Of a stretch of 7,309 nucleotides of DNA, positions 1 to 6,672 are shown in pieces. The notes under the pieces are model-generated. The model was not told the origin of the DNA. It ran no database searches and saw only the letters and a program-made list of their open reading frames with translations. The translations under genes were made by a program, and so were the position numbers. The stretch's first letter is position 1. Each line of letters opens with the position of its first letter. Source of the DNA: an uncultured Porphyromonadaceae bacterium (GTDB lineage: Bacteria; Bacteroidota; Bacteroidia; Bacteroidales; Muribaculaceae); assembly GCA_905212215.1 (NCBI GenBank), contig CAJMDR010000099.1, forward strand, positions 1 to 7,309, written 5' to 3'.

Positions 1-989
1 TTCCCGATGCAAGGGTGGTGCGCGCTCACGGGCAGATGCCGCCGGAAAGGGTGGAGAAGGCTATCCTCGATTTCGCGGCGCACGACTACGATATTCTGCT
101 CTCCACCACCATTGTGGAGAACGGTATTGACATGCCAAACGTAAACACCATTCTTATTGACAACGCGCAGCATTTCGGCCTCAGCGAGCTGCATCAGCTT
201 CGCGGCAGGGTAGGGCGCTCGGACCGCAAGGCCTTCGCCTATCTGCTTGTTCCTCCGGGAGCGCCGCTGACTCCCGTGGCACGCCGCAGGCTGCAGACCA
301 TTGAGAGCTATTCGGGCCTCGGCGCCGGAATCCAGATTGCCATGCAGGACCTCGACATCCGCGGCGCAGGAAACCTGCTTGGTTCGGAGCAGTCGGGCTT
401 CATCGCCGACTTGGGTTACGAGGTGTACCAGCGCATATTGAAGGAGTCGGTGACGGAGCTGCGCAACGAGGAGTTCGCGGATGTGTTCGCCACAGGCAAG
501 GAGGGCGACGCGGAACAGGAATATATAGCGGAGACTACCGTGGAGACAGACCTTGAACTGCTTATTCCGGCATCGTATGTGCCCCAGGAAGCGGAGCGCA
601 TCAGTCTCTACCGTCGTCTGGACGCCATGGACACCGATGAGCAGACGGAGCAGTTCCGCGCCATGTTGCGCGACCGCTTCGGCGCTATCCCGGAACAGAC
701 GGAGCAGCTTATCGATATTGTTCCTCTGCGCAGACTGGCACGTAAGCTCGGCATAGAGCGTCTGCACCTCAAGGGCGGGAAGATGTATCTCTATTTCCCG
801 AACTCCGACAATGAGGCATATTACCGTTCCCCTGCCTTCGGCCGCTTCATCAGCTATTACCAGACAGAGGCACATCGCACACAGCTCCGCGACGTCAAAG
901 GTCGCCGTTCCATGCTTGTGGGTAAGGTGAACACCGTCAGCGAGGCGCTGATGGTGGTGCGGATTATCTCCGCCTTACCTTCCGTTTGA
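1..989 (+). CDS. mfd: Transcription-repair coupling factor Mfd, C-terminal part (5' end outside window)
   Basis: Mfd is a cytoplasmic SF2 translocase that pushes or releases RNA polymerase stalled at DNA damage and recruits UvrA, starting transcription-coupled nucleotide excision repair. Only the last ~328 residues are visible; the first whole codon is at base 3 and the stop is TGA at 987-989. The fragment opens at the conserved HGQMPPE segment, followed by helicase motif V (TTIVENGIDMPNVNT) and motif VI (HQLRGRVGRS). Next come the translocation-module signature (AMQDLDIRGAGNLLGSEQSG) and, from about base 520 on, the C-terminal TRCF domain D7, which masks the UvrA-binding surface in resting Mfd. 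The Walker A/B region and the N-terminal UvrB-like and RNAP-binding domains must lie upstream. The reading frame is intact to a family-like C-terminus. A 611-base gap to ybeY follows, and no clear terminator directly follows the stop. Identification is very secure; RecG, a relative, lacks the D7 region. Confidence 0.96.
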   Translation, partial: PDARVVRAHGQMPPERVEKAILDFAAHDYDILLSTTIVENGIDMPNVNTILIDNAQHFGLSELHQLRGRVGRSDRKAFAYLLVPPGAPLTPVARRRLQTIESYSGLGAGIQIAMQDLDIRGAGNLLGSEQSGFIADLGYEVYQRILKESVTELRNEEFADVFATGKEGDAEQEYIAETTVETDLELLIPASYVPQEAERISLYRRLDAMDTDEQTEQFRAMLRDRFGAIPEQTEQLIDIVPLRRLARKLGIERLHLKGGKMYLYFPNSDNEAYYRSPAFGRFISYYQTEAHRTQLRDVKGRRSMLVGKVNTVSEALMVVRIISALPSV

Positions 990-1091
990 GATGTTTCTTT
1001 ATGAAGTTTCGCCCATAAGGAAAGGGGGAGTAACCATAATTCCTCAGAATTTTATTGAATCTTCGCTTTACAACCCGGAGGGTCGCTTTCT

Positions 1092-1138
1092 GTTTACCGG
1101 AGGTTGAACGAGCATAGCGAGTGAAACCTCCGGTAAAC
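1092..1138. repeat. 14-bp perfect inverted repeat (long hairpin), possible dispersed element
   Basis: The left arm GTTTACCGGAGGTT (1092-1105) is the exact reverse complement of the right arm at 1125-1138, with a 19-base spacer. A T-run follows neither side, so it is not a standard intrinsic terminator in either direction. The core CCGGAGG also occurs just upstream at about 1076-1082, so that copy could compete for pairing with the right arm. It could be a REP-like dispersed repeat, an mRNA 3'-end stabilising hairpin for mfd, or part of a structured RNA. The pairing is read directly; the role is unknown. Confidence 0.75.
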
Positions 1139-1153
1139 CGGCATATTACCACT

Positions 1154-1170
1154 AGAACCTCTCGGGTTCT
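1154..1170. repeat. Small hairpin AGAACC/GGTTCT
   Basis: A 6-bp stem (1154-1159 with 1165-1170) closes a 5-base loop, 15 bases after the larger inverted repeat. No T-run follows, so it is a poor terminator. It may form one structured unit with the neighbouring hairpin, but a stem this short can arise by chance. Confidence 0.4.
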
Positions 1171-1507
1171 CGGACGATATTATGTGAGCATGTGTCTCTG
1201 ACGAATTGCATCTAAGAATGCACAAATCATTTCTGCCTTTACTATAAGAGGGGTTGGGCTAAGGAGAGCAAGACGCCATTTTGAGTTTTCTGTATTGAGG
1301 GAAATGGGTCTTTGAGAACACCGGAATTGCGACCGTCTGGCAAGATATGATGCAAAATTCTGCTTTAAAACAGGTGATTATGGGGTTAAATGTCTGATTA
1401 TAAGCAATATAGTGTTATTTTGAAGTCGATATCAGAGCTTGATTTTAGAGACTGAATGTTAAATTGAATTAACCATTCTTTGCTGATTACTAAAAAGTGT
1501 TTAAAGT

Positions 1508-1538
1508 GTTGCTGTTGAGCCTATTTGTGCTATCTTTG
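1508..1538 (+). promoter_or_regulatory. Bacteroidetes-type promoter for ybeY-mnmG
   Basis: TATCTTTG at 1531-1538 is a full match to the Bacteroidetes primary-sigma -7 consensus TAnnTTTG. A -33-like GTTG (3 of 4 of TTTG) lies at 1508-1511, leaving 19 bases between the boxes, which is normal for this phylum. Transcription should begin near 1543-1547, giving a leader of roughly 55 bases before the preferred ybeY start at 1601. The boxes are read directly; activity is inferred. Confidence 0.7.
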
Positions 1539-1600
1539 CAAGTTACAGCAGTCTGATGTGGAGCTTCCGCATCGGAGAGCATCACCGAAATAGAATTGAT

Positions 1601-2035
1601 ATGATAGAGTTCCTTACCGAAGGGGTGGATATGCCGGACCTCGACCATGAGAAGATTGTGGAATGGGTGAAGGCGGTAGCCACGGCACACGGAAAGAGCA
1701 CAGGCGACATATGCTATGTGTTCTGTTCGGACGAATATATTATTGAAACCAACCGCAAGTTCCTGCAACACGACTATTACACCGACATCATCACTTTCGA
1801 CTATACACGCGGCAACCGCATCGGGGGTGACATGGTGATTTCTCTCGACACGGTGCGCAGCAACGCCGAGGGGATAGGGGCGCCTTATGGCCGTGAGCTA
1901 CTGAGGGTGGTGATTCATGGTGTGCTGCATCTCTGCGGTATCAACGACAAAGGTCCGGGCGAGCGCGAGATTATGGAGCGCCATGAGGACGAGGCGTTGG
2001 CTTTGTATGACAAGTTATTCGCTGTCGAGGCATGA
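1601..2035 (+). CDS. ybeY: Endoribonuclease YbeY (rRNA maturation factor)
   Basis: YbeY is a metal-dependent single-strand endoribonuclease acting in the cytoplasm in 16S rRNA 3'-end maturation and 70S ribosome quality control. The 144-residue protein is of normal family length. It carries the core motif TDIITFDYT and SGD-like GGDMVISLDTV, then the metal site IHGVLHLCGIND. Two histidines (H106, H110) are visible; the third ligand, His in E. coli, is Asp here (D116), which I recall as usual in Bacteroidota. I chose ATG 1601 because MIEFLTEGV matches the usual N-terminus of Bacteroidota homologues. An in-frame ATG at 1556 would add 15 unrelated residues and lies only about 10 bases after the predicted transcription start. 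The stop TGA (2033-2035) overlaps the mnmG start in ATGA, implying translational coupling. Confidence 0.93.
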   Translation: MIEFLTEGVDMPDLDHEKIVEWVKAVATAHGKSTGDICYVFCSDEYIIETNRKFLQHDYYTDIITFDYTRGNRIGGDMVISLDTVRSNAEGIGAPYGRELLRVVIHGVLHLCGINDKGPGEREIMERHEDEALALYDKLFAVEA

Positions 2036-3934
2036 GATACGACTATGAAGTGATAGTGGTTGGAGGGGGTCATGCGGGCTGCGAGGCTGCTGCCGCCGCT
2101 GCTACCATGGGGGCACGGACATTGCTCATTACCGCCGACATGAACCGTGTGGCGCAGATGAGCTGTAACCCTGCAATGGGCGGTATTGCCAAGGGCCAGA
2201 TAGTGCGCGAGATTGACGCTTTAGGCGGTCTTTCGGGCATTGTGGCCGACCGTTGCAGCATTCAGTTCCGTATGCTGAACCGCTCGAAAGGGCCGGCCGT
2301 ATGGTCGCCCAGAGCGCAGATCGACCGCACGAAATACATTGACGAATGGCGCCGTTGTCTGGACTCGATAGAGGGTCTGGACCAGTATCAGGACATGGTT
2401 TCCGAGTTGCTTCTGAGCGAGGATTCTTCGCGTGTGGAAGGGGTGAAGACGACCATGGGGCTGACGTTCCGGGCGCCTGAGGTAATCCTTACTGCGGGTA
2501 CTTTTCTCAACGGTCTGATGCATGTGGGCGATGTAAGCTGGCAGGGCGGACGTATCTCGGAACCGGCCTCAAAGGGTATCACCGAACAGCTTGCAAAACT
2601 CGGCTTCGAGGTAGGGCGCATGAAGACGGGAACGCACGAATCCACGGACCGAGTGTGGATTTCGCGCTGTGTCAGGAACAGCAGGGCGACGATATTACAG
2701 AAGCCGACGGAACGGTGGTGCGCGACCATCATAAGTTCTCGTTCTTGCCGGATGTGCAGCGGACACTTCCGCCTCGTTCCTGCTATATTCTCCACACCAA
2801 TGCTACGGTGCACGATATTCTCCGCGCCGCTCTGGACCGTTCGCCGCTCTACAACGGCACCATTCAGAGCATAGGACCGCGCTATTGCCCGAGCATCGAG
2901 ACCAAGATTGTAACCTTTGCCGAGCGTGATTCGCATCAGCTCTTCTTAGAGCCGGAGGGTAGCACCACGCAGGAATATTACCTGAACGGATTCTCCTCGT
3001 CGCTGCCCTGGGATGTTCAGTACGAGGCTTTGGCAAAGATTCCCGCGCTTAGTCACTTCCATGCCTATCGTCCCGGTTATGCCATAGAATATGACTTCTT
3101 TGCGCCGACACAGCTGCATCATTCGCTGGAGACGAAGCGCATAAAGGGGTTGTATATGGCGGGGCAGGTAAACGGCACCACAGGCTATGAGGAAGCCGCG
3201 GCGCAAGGACTGATGGCAGGCATCAATGCCGCCCGGAGCCTGCGGGGAAAGGAACCGGTGGTACTGCACCGCGATCAGGCTTATATTGGTGTGCTTATTG
3301 ACGACCTGGTTATGAAGGGAGTCGATGAGCCATACCGCATGTTTACCTCGCGTGCGGAATACCGTATCCTGTTGCGGCAGGATGACGCCGATATGCGTCT
3401 CACTCCGTTAGGGCATGAGATAGGTCTTGCCACTGATGCGCGTCATGACGCCATGCTTCGGAAACGCCAACAGCGCGACGAGCTGATGGAATGGCTCAGG
3501 ATGAACTCCCTCAAGATGAACGCGGAGAACAACGCCCTTTTGCAGAGCATCGGCACCGCACCTTTGAACGCGTCGGCACGCTATGTGGAATTGCTGCGGC
3601 GACCTGAGATTACTTTGTCATGGCTCGGTGAGAACGTGCCTGCGGTAGGGGAGCGCCTCACGGAATTGGAGCCGGGACGCAAGGCCGAGATAATGGAGAG
3701 CGTGGAGATACTGGTGAAATATGAGGGCTATATAGAACGGGAACGTGAACTTGCCGACAAGACCATGCGTCTTGACTATGTGCCGTTGCCGCAGCCCTTC
3801 GACTATAGTGGGATCAGGGCTCTCAGTACCGAGGCACGACAGAAGCTGCAAAAGCTCCAGCCCTCCACCATAGGGCAGGCGGCGGAGTCTCTCCTGCCGA
3901 TGTCAGCGTCTTGTTGCTCTTGTTGAACCGATAA
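2032..3934 (+). pseudogene. mnmG: MnmG (GidA) tRNA uridine-34 modification enzyme, disrupted by two frameshifts
   Basis: MnmG is the FAD enzyme that, with MnmE, adds carboxymethylaminomethyl or aminomethyl groups to U34 of certain tRNAs. The 5' part (2032-2634, 201 codons) has the FAD motif GGGHAG (residues 11-16), the conserved cysteine in MSCNPAMGG (C45), and NRSKGPAVWSPR. At KTGT the frame breaks: homology resumes in another frame as ARIHGPSVDF where the family has PARIDGRSxDF, best explained by 4 lost bases. The middle part carries NGTIQSIGPRYCPSIETK (the second key cysteine), QVNGTTGYEEAAAQG and DEPYRMFTSRAEYR. Near 3884 the frame breaks again: GQAA continues in a third frame as GVSPADVSVLLLLLNR ending at TAA 3932-3934. 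The family's RIS is absent, so about 10 bases are missing. Restoring 14 bases gives about 638 codons, near the family's usual size. As given it cannot make full-length MnmG; a sequencing or assembly error is the main alternative. Confidence 0.9.
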
Positions 3935-3941
3935 CCGATAA
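3928..3941 (+). repeat. Tandem 7-base repeat CCGATAA x2 at the ancestral mnmG stop
   Basis: CCGATAA occurs twice head to tail (3928-3934, 3935-3941). The first copy contains the ancestral mnmG stop codon TAA (3932-3934). It is probably a small slippage duplication with no known function. Confidence 0.5.
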
Positions 3942-3972
3942 ACGGCTGAGAACAAGAAGATTAAACTTAAAT

Positions 3973-3988
3973 TGTTCCACGTGGAACA
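3973..3988. promoter_or_regulatory. parS-like centromere site (ParB binding)
   Basis: TGTTCCACGTGGAACA is a perfect 16-bp palindrome in the 107-base gap between mnmG and apt. It matches the chromosomal parS family: the consensus in B. subtilis is TGTTnCACGTGAAACA, and forms with GTTCCACGTGGAAC are known in pseudomonads. ParB would load here and spread, helping ParA/SMC segregate the origin region. parS sites cluster near oriC, and mnmG is an origin-proximal gene in many bacteria, so position and sequence agree. No T-run follows, which argues against a terminator. parA and parB are not in the window. Confidence 0.82.
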
Positions 3989-4041
3989 TTAAGGTTTCGC
4001 AAATTTCTGAAGAATAATAACTAACGAACATATACCGGAAA

Positions 4042-4566
4042 ATGACACTTGAAGAAATCAAATTTACAATCCGCGACGTAGTGGATTTTCCCACCAAGGG
4101 AATCATCTTCCGCGACCTCACCACCATGATAAAGAATGGGGAGGCTCTGCATCAGGTCAGCGATGAGCTGGCGAAAATCTATGCCGACAAGGGCATTACC
4201 AAAGTAGTAGGTGTGGAGAGCCGCGGTTTCATTACAGGCTCCATCCTTGCCTACGAGTTAGGCGCCGGCTTCGTACCGGCACGTAAGCCCGGAAAGCTCC
4301 CGTCGGTGACAATCAAGAAGTCGTACGCAAAGGAGTATGGCGTGGACACGATAGAGATTCACTCCGATGCCATCAATGAAAATGACATCGTGGTGATTCA
4401 CGATGACCTCCTCGCTACCGGCGGTACAATGAACGCTGTCTACGAACTGGTGAAGAGTCTCAGCCCGAAGAAAATCTACATCAACTTCGTGGTGGAGCTT
4501 ACTGCCCTCGACGGCCGGAAGAATCTGCCCTCCGATTGCGATATAACATCGCTGCTCAAATACTGA
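4042..4566 (+). CDS. apt: Adenine phosphoribosyltransferase
   Basis: Apt converts adenine plus 5-phosphoribosyl-1-pyrophosphate to AMP and pyrophosphate, a one-step cytoplasmic purine salvage. The protein has 174 residues, the normal size for the short bacterial form. The N-terminal hood region holds DFPTKGIIFRDLTTM. The middle has GVESRGFITG and the ARKPGKLP loop that lines the adenine pocket. The PRPP-binding motif VVIHDDLLATGGT spans residues 117-129, with the two acidic residues D121-D122. ATG 4042 gives the typical MTLEEIK start and follows an A-rich leader; there is no Shine-Dalgarno sequence, as expected in Bacteroidota. It sits after mnmG and before uvrC, an order I recall from other Bacteroidales. 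It ends at a strong terminator, so it is probably transcriptionally separate from uvrC. No confident TAnnTTTG promoter is visible in front of it. Identification is secure. Confidence 0.95.
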   Translation: MTLEEIKFTIRDVVDFPTKGIIFRDLTTMIKNGEALHQVSDELAKIYADKGITKVVGVESRGFITGSILAYELGAGFVPARKPGKLPSVTIKKSYAKEYGVDTIEIHSDAINENDIVVIHDDLLATGGTMNAVYELVKSLSPKKIYINFVVELTALDGRKNLPSDCDITSLLKY

Positions 4567-4584
4567 TAAACATTGGTGAAAACG

Positions 4585-4623
4585 AACGGGGCTGCGGCAT
4601 AACGTCGCAGTCCCGTTTCTTTT
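4585..4623 (+). terminator. Intrinsic terminator after apt
   Basis: A 12-bp stem (4585-4596 with 4606-4617, eleven Watson-Crick pairs and one G-U) closes a 9-base loop and runs into TCTTTT. It begins 18 bases after the apt stop and is the clearest Rho-independent terminator in the window. It separates apt from uvrC. Confidence 0.88.
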
Positions 4624-4674
4624 CGGATATGAAATGCTGTTAGACGATAATTGCCTGTTTTGCGTTATAAAGAT

Positions 4675-6633
4675 ATGTCCGAAAAGAATACTCAGACTGA
4701 TACTTCCGAGCGTAAGCAATTCATGAACGAACTCCTTCCCGAAGGCCTGTTGATAGGGGGTGGGAGAGGCATCGACGAGAGCGGCAACATTCCCGTAGAG
4801 ATTGCCGACGACAGGAAAGGTGACGATTTTTATCACAACCGACCCTCGACGCAGTTGCGCGAGAAAATACTCGCCCTGCCGGAGGAGCCGGGAGTGTATA
4901 TGTACATCGACCGCCAGGGAAAGGTGATTTACGTTGGCAAGGCGAAACGCCTCAAGCGGCGTGTGTCGTCTTATTTCAACCGGCGTCATGACAGCACCAA
5001 GACAAATCTGTTGGTGCGGAACATAGCCGACATGCGCTTCATTGTGGTGCCCACCGAAGAGGATGCGCTGCATCTGGAGGACGCCATGATAAAAGCTTAC
5101 CAGCCCCGCTACAACATCCTGCTGAAAGACGATAAGTCCTATCCCTGGATAGTGGTGACCAAAGAGCCTTTTCCACGTGTCTTCATGACCCGCGAGAAAA
5201 GCACCGCCGGACGATATTACGGACCCTATTCCAATCCCTCCTCGGCGAAAGCGGTGCTCGACCTCATCCGTGAAATTTATCCCCTGCGCTCCTGCCGCCA
5301 TTTCATCGACAAAGAAACCGCTGAGAAAGGAAAGCTGCGCCTCTGCCTCGACTATCATATCCACAAATGCCAGGGTCCCTGCCGCGGGTTGATTTCGGAA
5401 GAGGAATATGGCGAGACGGTGAAGAAAGTGCGCCAGATTCTCAACGGTGAAACCGGAATGCTTCTGCAGCTTCTGCGTCATGAGATGGGAGTGGCTGCCG
5501 AGCGTTTGCAGTTCGAGAAGGCGCAGATGCTTAAGGAGCAGGTGGCGCTTGTGGAGAAATATAATGCCAGGAGCCTCATCCCCGGTGCCGCGAAGGAGGA
5601 CATGGATGTCTTTGCCTATGAGCAGACCATGGACGCCGCCTTCGTCAACTTCATGCACCTTCATCACGGCGCAGTTGTGCAGAGCCTGAATCTGGAGTAT
5701 CGGCGCCGCAACCTCGACGTCAGCCGCGAGGAGATATTATCCATGGCGATAGGGGAGATAGGGCGCCGTTTCGGGAGGAAATTCTCCGAAGTAATCGTGC
5801 CGTTCCTTCCTGATGTTGAGTTTGCCGAAGTGCGCTTCACCATCCCTTCCCGCGGCGAGAAGAAGAAGATGCTGGAGATGAGCCAACGCAACGTAAGGCG
5901 CTATATGGAGGACCGCGAGAAGCAGAAAGAGAACCTCGACCCGGACCGCAGTGTGCGCCGCGTCATGGAGCGCATGAAGAGCGATTTCCGTCTGGAGATG
6001 GAGCCGAGGCATATAGAGTGTTTCGACAACTCCAACATTCAGGGCACGAATCCTGTGGCGAGCTGTGTGGTGTTCCGCAACGGCAAGCCTAGCAAACGTG
6101 ACTACCGCCATTTCATCATCAAGACCGTTGAAGGTCCCGATGATTTCGCCTCCATGAAAGAAGTGCTGCATCGCCGCTATTCGCGCATGATGGCCGAGGG
6201 TCAGGAACTGCCGCAGCTTGTGGTGGTGGACGGCGGCAAAGGTCAGCTCTCGGCCGCCGTGGAAGCCTTCGATGAGATGGGCATCCGCGGCAAAGTGGCG
6301 CTGATAGGCATCGCCAAACGCCTGGAGGAGATATATTTTCCCGGCGACTCGCTGCCCCTCTACATAGACAAGAAAAGCGAGAGCCTGCGCGTCATACAGG
6401 CCTTGCGCGACGAGGCCCACCGCTTCGGCATCACCCACCACAGATTACGGCGCAGCAAGAGCCAGGTCAGCAGCCAACTCGACAATATCAAGGGCATCGG
6501 CCCTGCTACGGCGCAGGCACTGATGCGCCATTTCCGCAGTGTGAAAAGGTTGCGCGAGGCTCCCCTCGACGCAATAGCCGCCGTGGTAGGACCCGCAAAG
6601 GCGCGCCTTGTGCGCGACCATTTCCGAGAATGA
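4675..6633 (+). CDS. uvrC: UvrABC system protein C (excinuclease subunit C)
   Basis: UvrC binds the UvrB-DNA damage complex and cuts the damaged strand on both sides of the lesion. With ATG 4675 the protein has 652 residues. The N-terminal GIY-YIG nuclease (3' incision) shows GVYMYI (73-78) and VIYVGKAK (84-91). Four cysteines, C207, C224, C232 and C236, have the spacing of the UvrC 4Fe-4S cluster motif. A UVR helix for UvrB contact lies near 270-305 (AAERLQFEKAQMLKEQ). The RNase H-like nuclease (5' incision) has its DDH triad at D451 (FDNSN), D519 (VVDGGKGQ) and H582 (DEAHRFG). A tandem helix-hairpin-helix DNA-binding end (IKGIGPATAQAL) follows. About 60 polar residues precede the usual family start. 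Alternative starts are TTG 4651, ATG 4723 and TTG 4855. The apt terminator lies directly upstream, so it should have its own promoter, but none is convincing. Confidence 0.95.
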   Translation: MSEKNTQTDTSERKQFMNELLPEGLLIGGGRGIDESGNIPVEIADDRKGDDFYHNRPSTQLREKILALPEEPGVYMYIDRQGKVIYVGKAKRLKRRVSSYFNRRHDSTKTNLLVRNIADMRFIVVPTEEDALHLEDAMIKAYQPRYNILLKDDKSYPWIVVTKEPFPRVFMTREKSTAGRYYGPYSNPSSAKAVLDLIREIYPLRSCRHFIDKETAEKGKLRLCLDYHIHKCQGPCRGLISEEEYGETVKKVRQILNGETGMLLQLLRHEMGVAAERLQFEKAQMLKEQVALVEKYNARSLIPGAAKEDMDVFAYEQTMDAAFVNFMHLHHGAVVQSLNLEYRRRNLDVSREEILSMAIGEIGRRFGRKFSEVIVPFLPDVEFAEVRFTIPSRGEKKKMLEMSQRNVRRYMEDREKQKENLDPDRSVRRVMERMKSDFRLEMEPRHIECFDNSNIQGTNPVASCVVFRNGKPSKRDYRHFIIKTVEGPDDFASMKEVLHRRYSRMMAEGQELPQLVVVDGGKGQLSAAVEAFDEMGIRGKVALIGIAKRLEEIYFPGDSLPLYIDKKSESLRVIQALRDEAHRFGITHHRLRRSKSQVSSQLDNIKGIGPATAQALMRHFRSVKRLREAPLDAIAAVVGPAKARLVRDHFRE

Positions 6634-6658
6634 AATTCTTATTTTCATAAATTAATGT

Positions 6659-6666
6659 TATCTTTG
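6659..6666 (+). promoter_or_regulatory. Possible -7 promoter element before the small secreted protein gene
   Basis: TATCTTTG fully matches the Bacteroidetes -7 consensus and is identical to the box before ybeY. No good -33 TTTG is present; the expected place (about 6634-6640) reads AATTCTT. If active, transcription would start at about 6671-6674, on or beside ATG 6673, giving a leaderless mRNA. An 8-base match with four fixed A/T positions can arise by chance in AT-rich DNA. Confidence 0.4.
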
Positions 6667-6672
6667 CGCAAT

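Larger units (their letters stand above)
990..1600. other. Long intergenic gap between mfd and ybeY
   Basis: This is the longest non-coding stretch in the window (611 bases up to the chosen ybeY start). Its first third carries a strong inverted repeat (1092-1138) and a smaller hairpin (1154-1170). Its middle (about 1190-1490) shows only a 5-bp stem around 1208-1223 (TGCAT/ATGCA) and no recognisable gene, tRNA or conserved protein. Its last 100 bases are AT-rich and hold the ybeY promoter. Short open frames here (for example on the minus strand, 964-1152) resemble no family I know and overlap the inverted repeat. An unrecognised small RNA or the remains of a lost gene cannot be excluded. Confidence 0.7.

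Noticed and set aside
964..1152. Minus-strand 62-codon open frame over the mfd end and inverted repeat
   Set aside because: Basic low-complexity product with no family resemblance, overlapping the mfd 3' end; much of it is translation of the inverted repeat.
1415..1422. TTATTTTG as another promoter -7 box upstream of ybeY
   Set aside because: One mismatch to TAnnTTTG and far from any gene start; the perfect box at 1531 is a better candidate.
2620..2660. Programmed ribosomal frameshifting in mnmG
   Set aside because: No slippery heptamer is seen, and the comparison indicates missing residues (net 4 and 10 bases), which recoding would not restore.
2388..2936. Minus-strand open frame (182 codons) across the mnmG break
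   Set aside because: The sense strand encodes recognisable MnmG throughout; the antisense frame has no motif or start context.
2655..3926. Separate gene starting at GTG 2655
   Set aside because: It is the continuation of MnmG after the frameshift; the similarity extends upstream of the GTG (ARIHGPS) and it lacks the FAD-binding part.
5170..5185. Second CACGTG site (TTTTCCACGTGTCTTC) inside uvrC as another parS
   Set aside because: Only the left half and core match; the right arm is wrong, and the bases are explained by the UvrC codons.
4258..5667. Long minus-strand open frame (469 codons) antisense to apt and uvrC
   Set aside because: It overlaps two confidently identified genes, crosses the apt terminator, resembles no family, and is the usual by-product of GC-rich codons on the other strand.
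6630..6648. ATGAAA/TTTCAT stem after uvrC as a terminator
   Set aside because: All but one pair are A-T, the stem is 6 bp with no proper T-tail; likely chance in AT-rich DNA.
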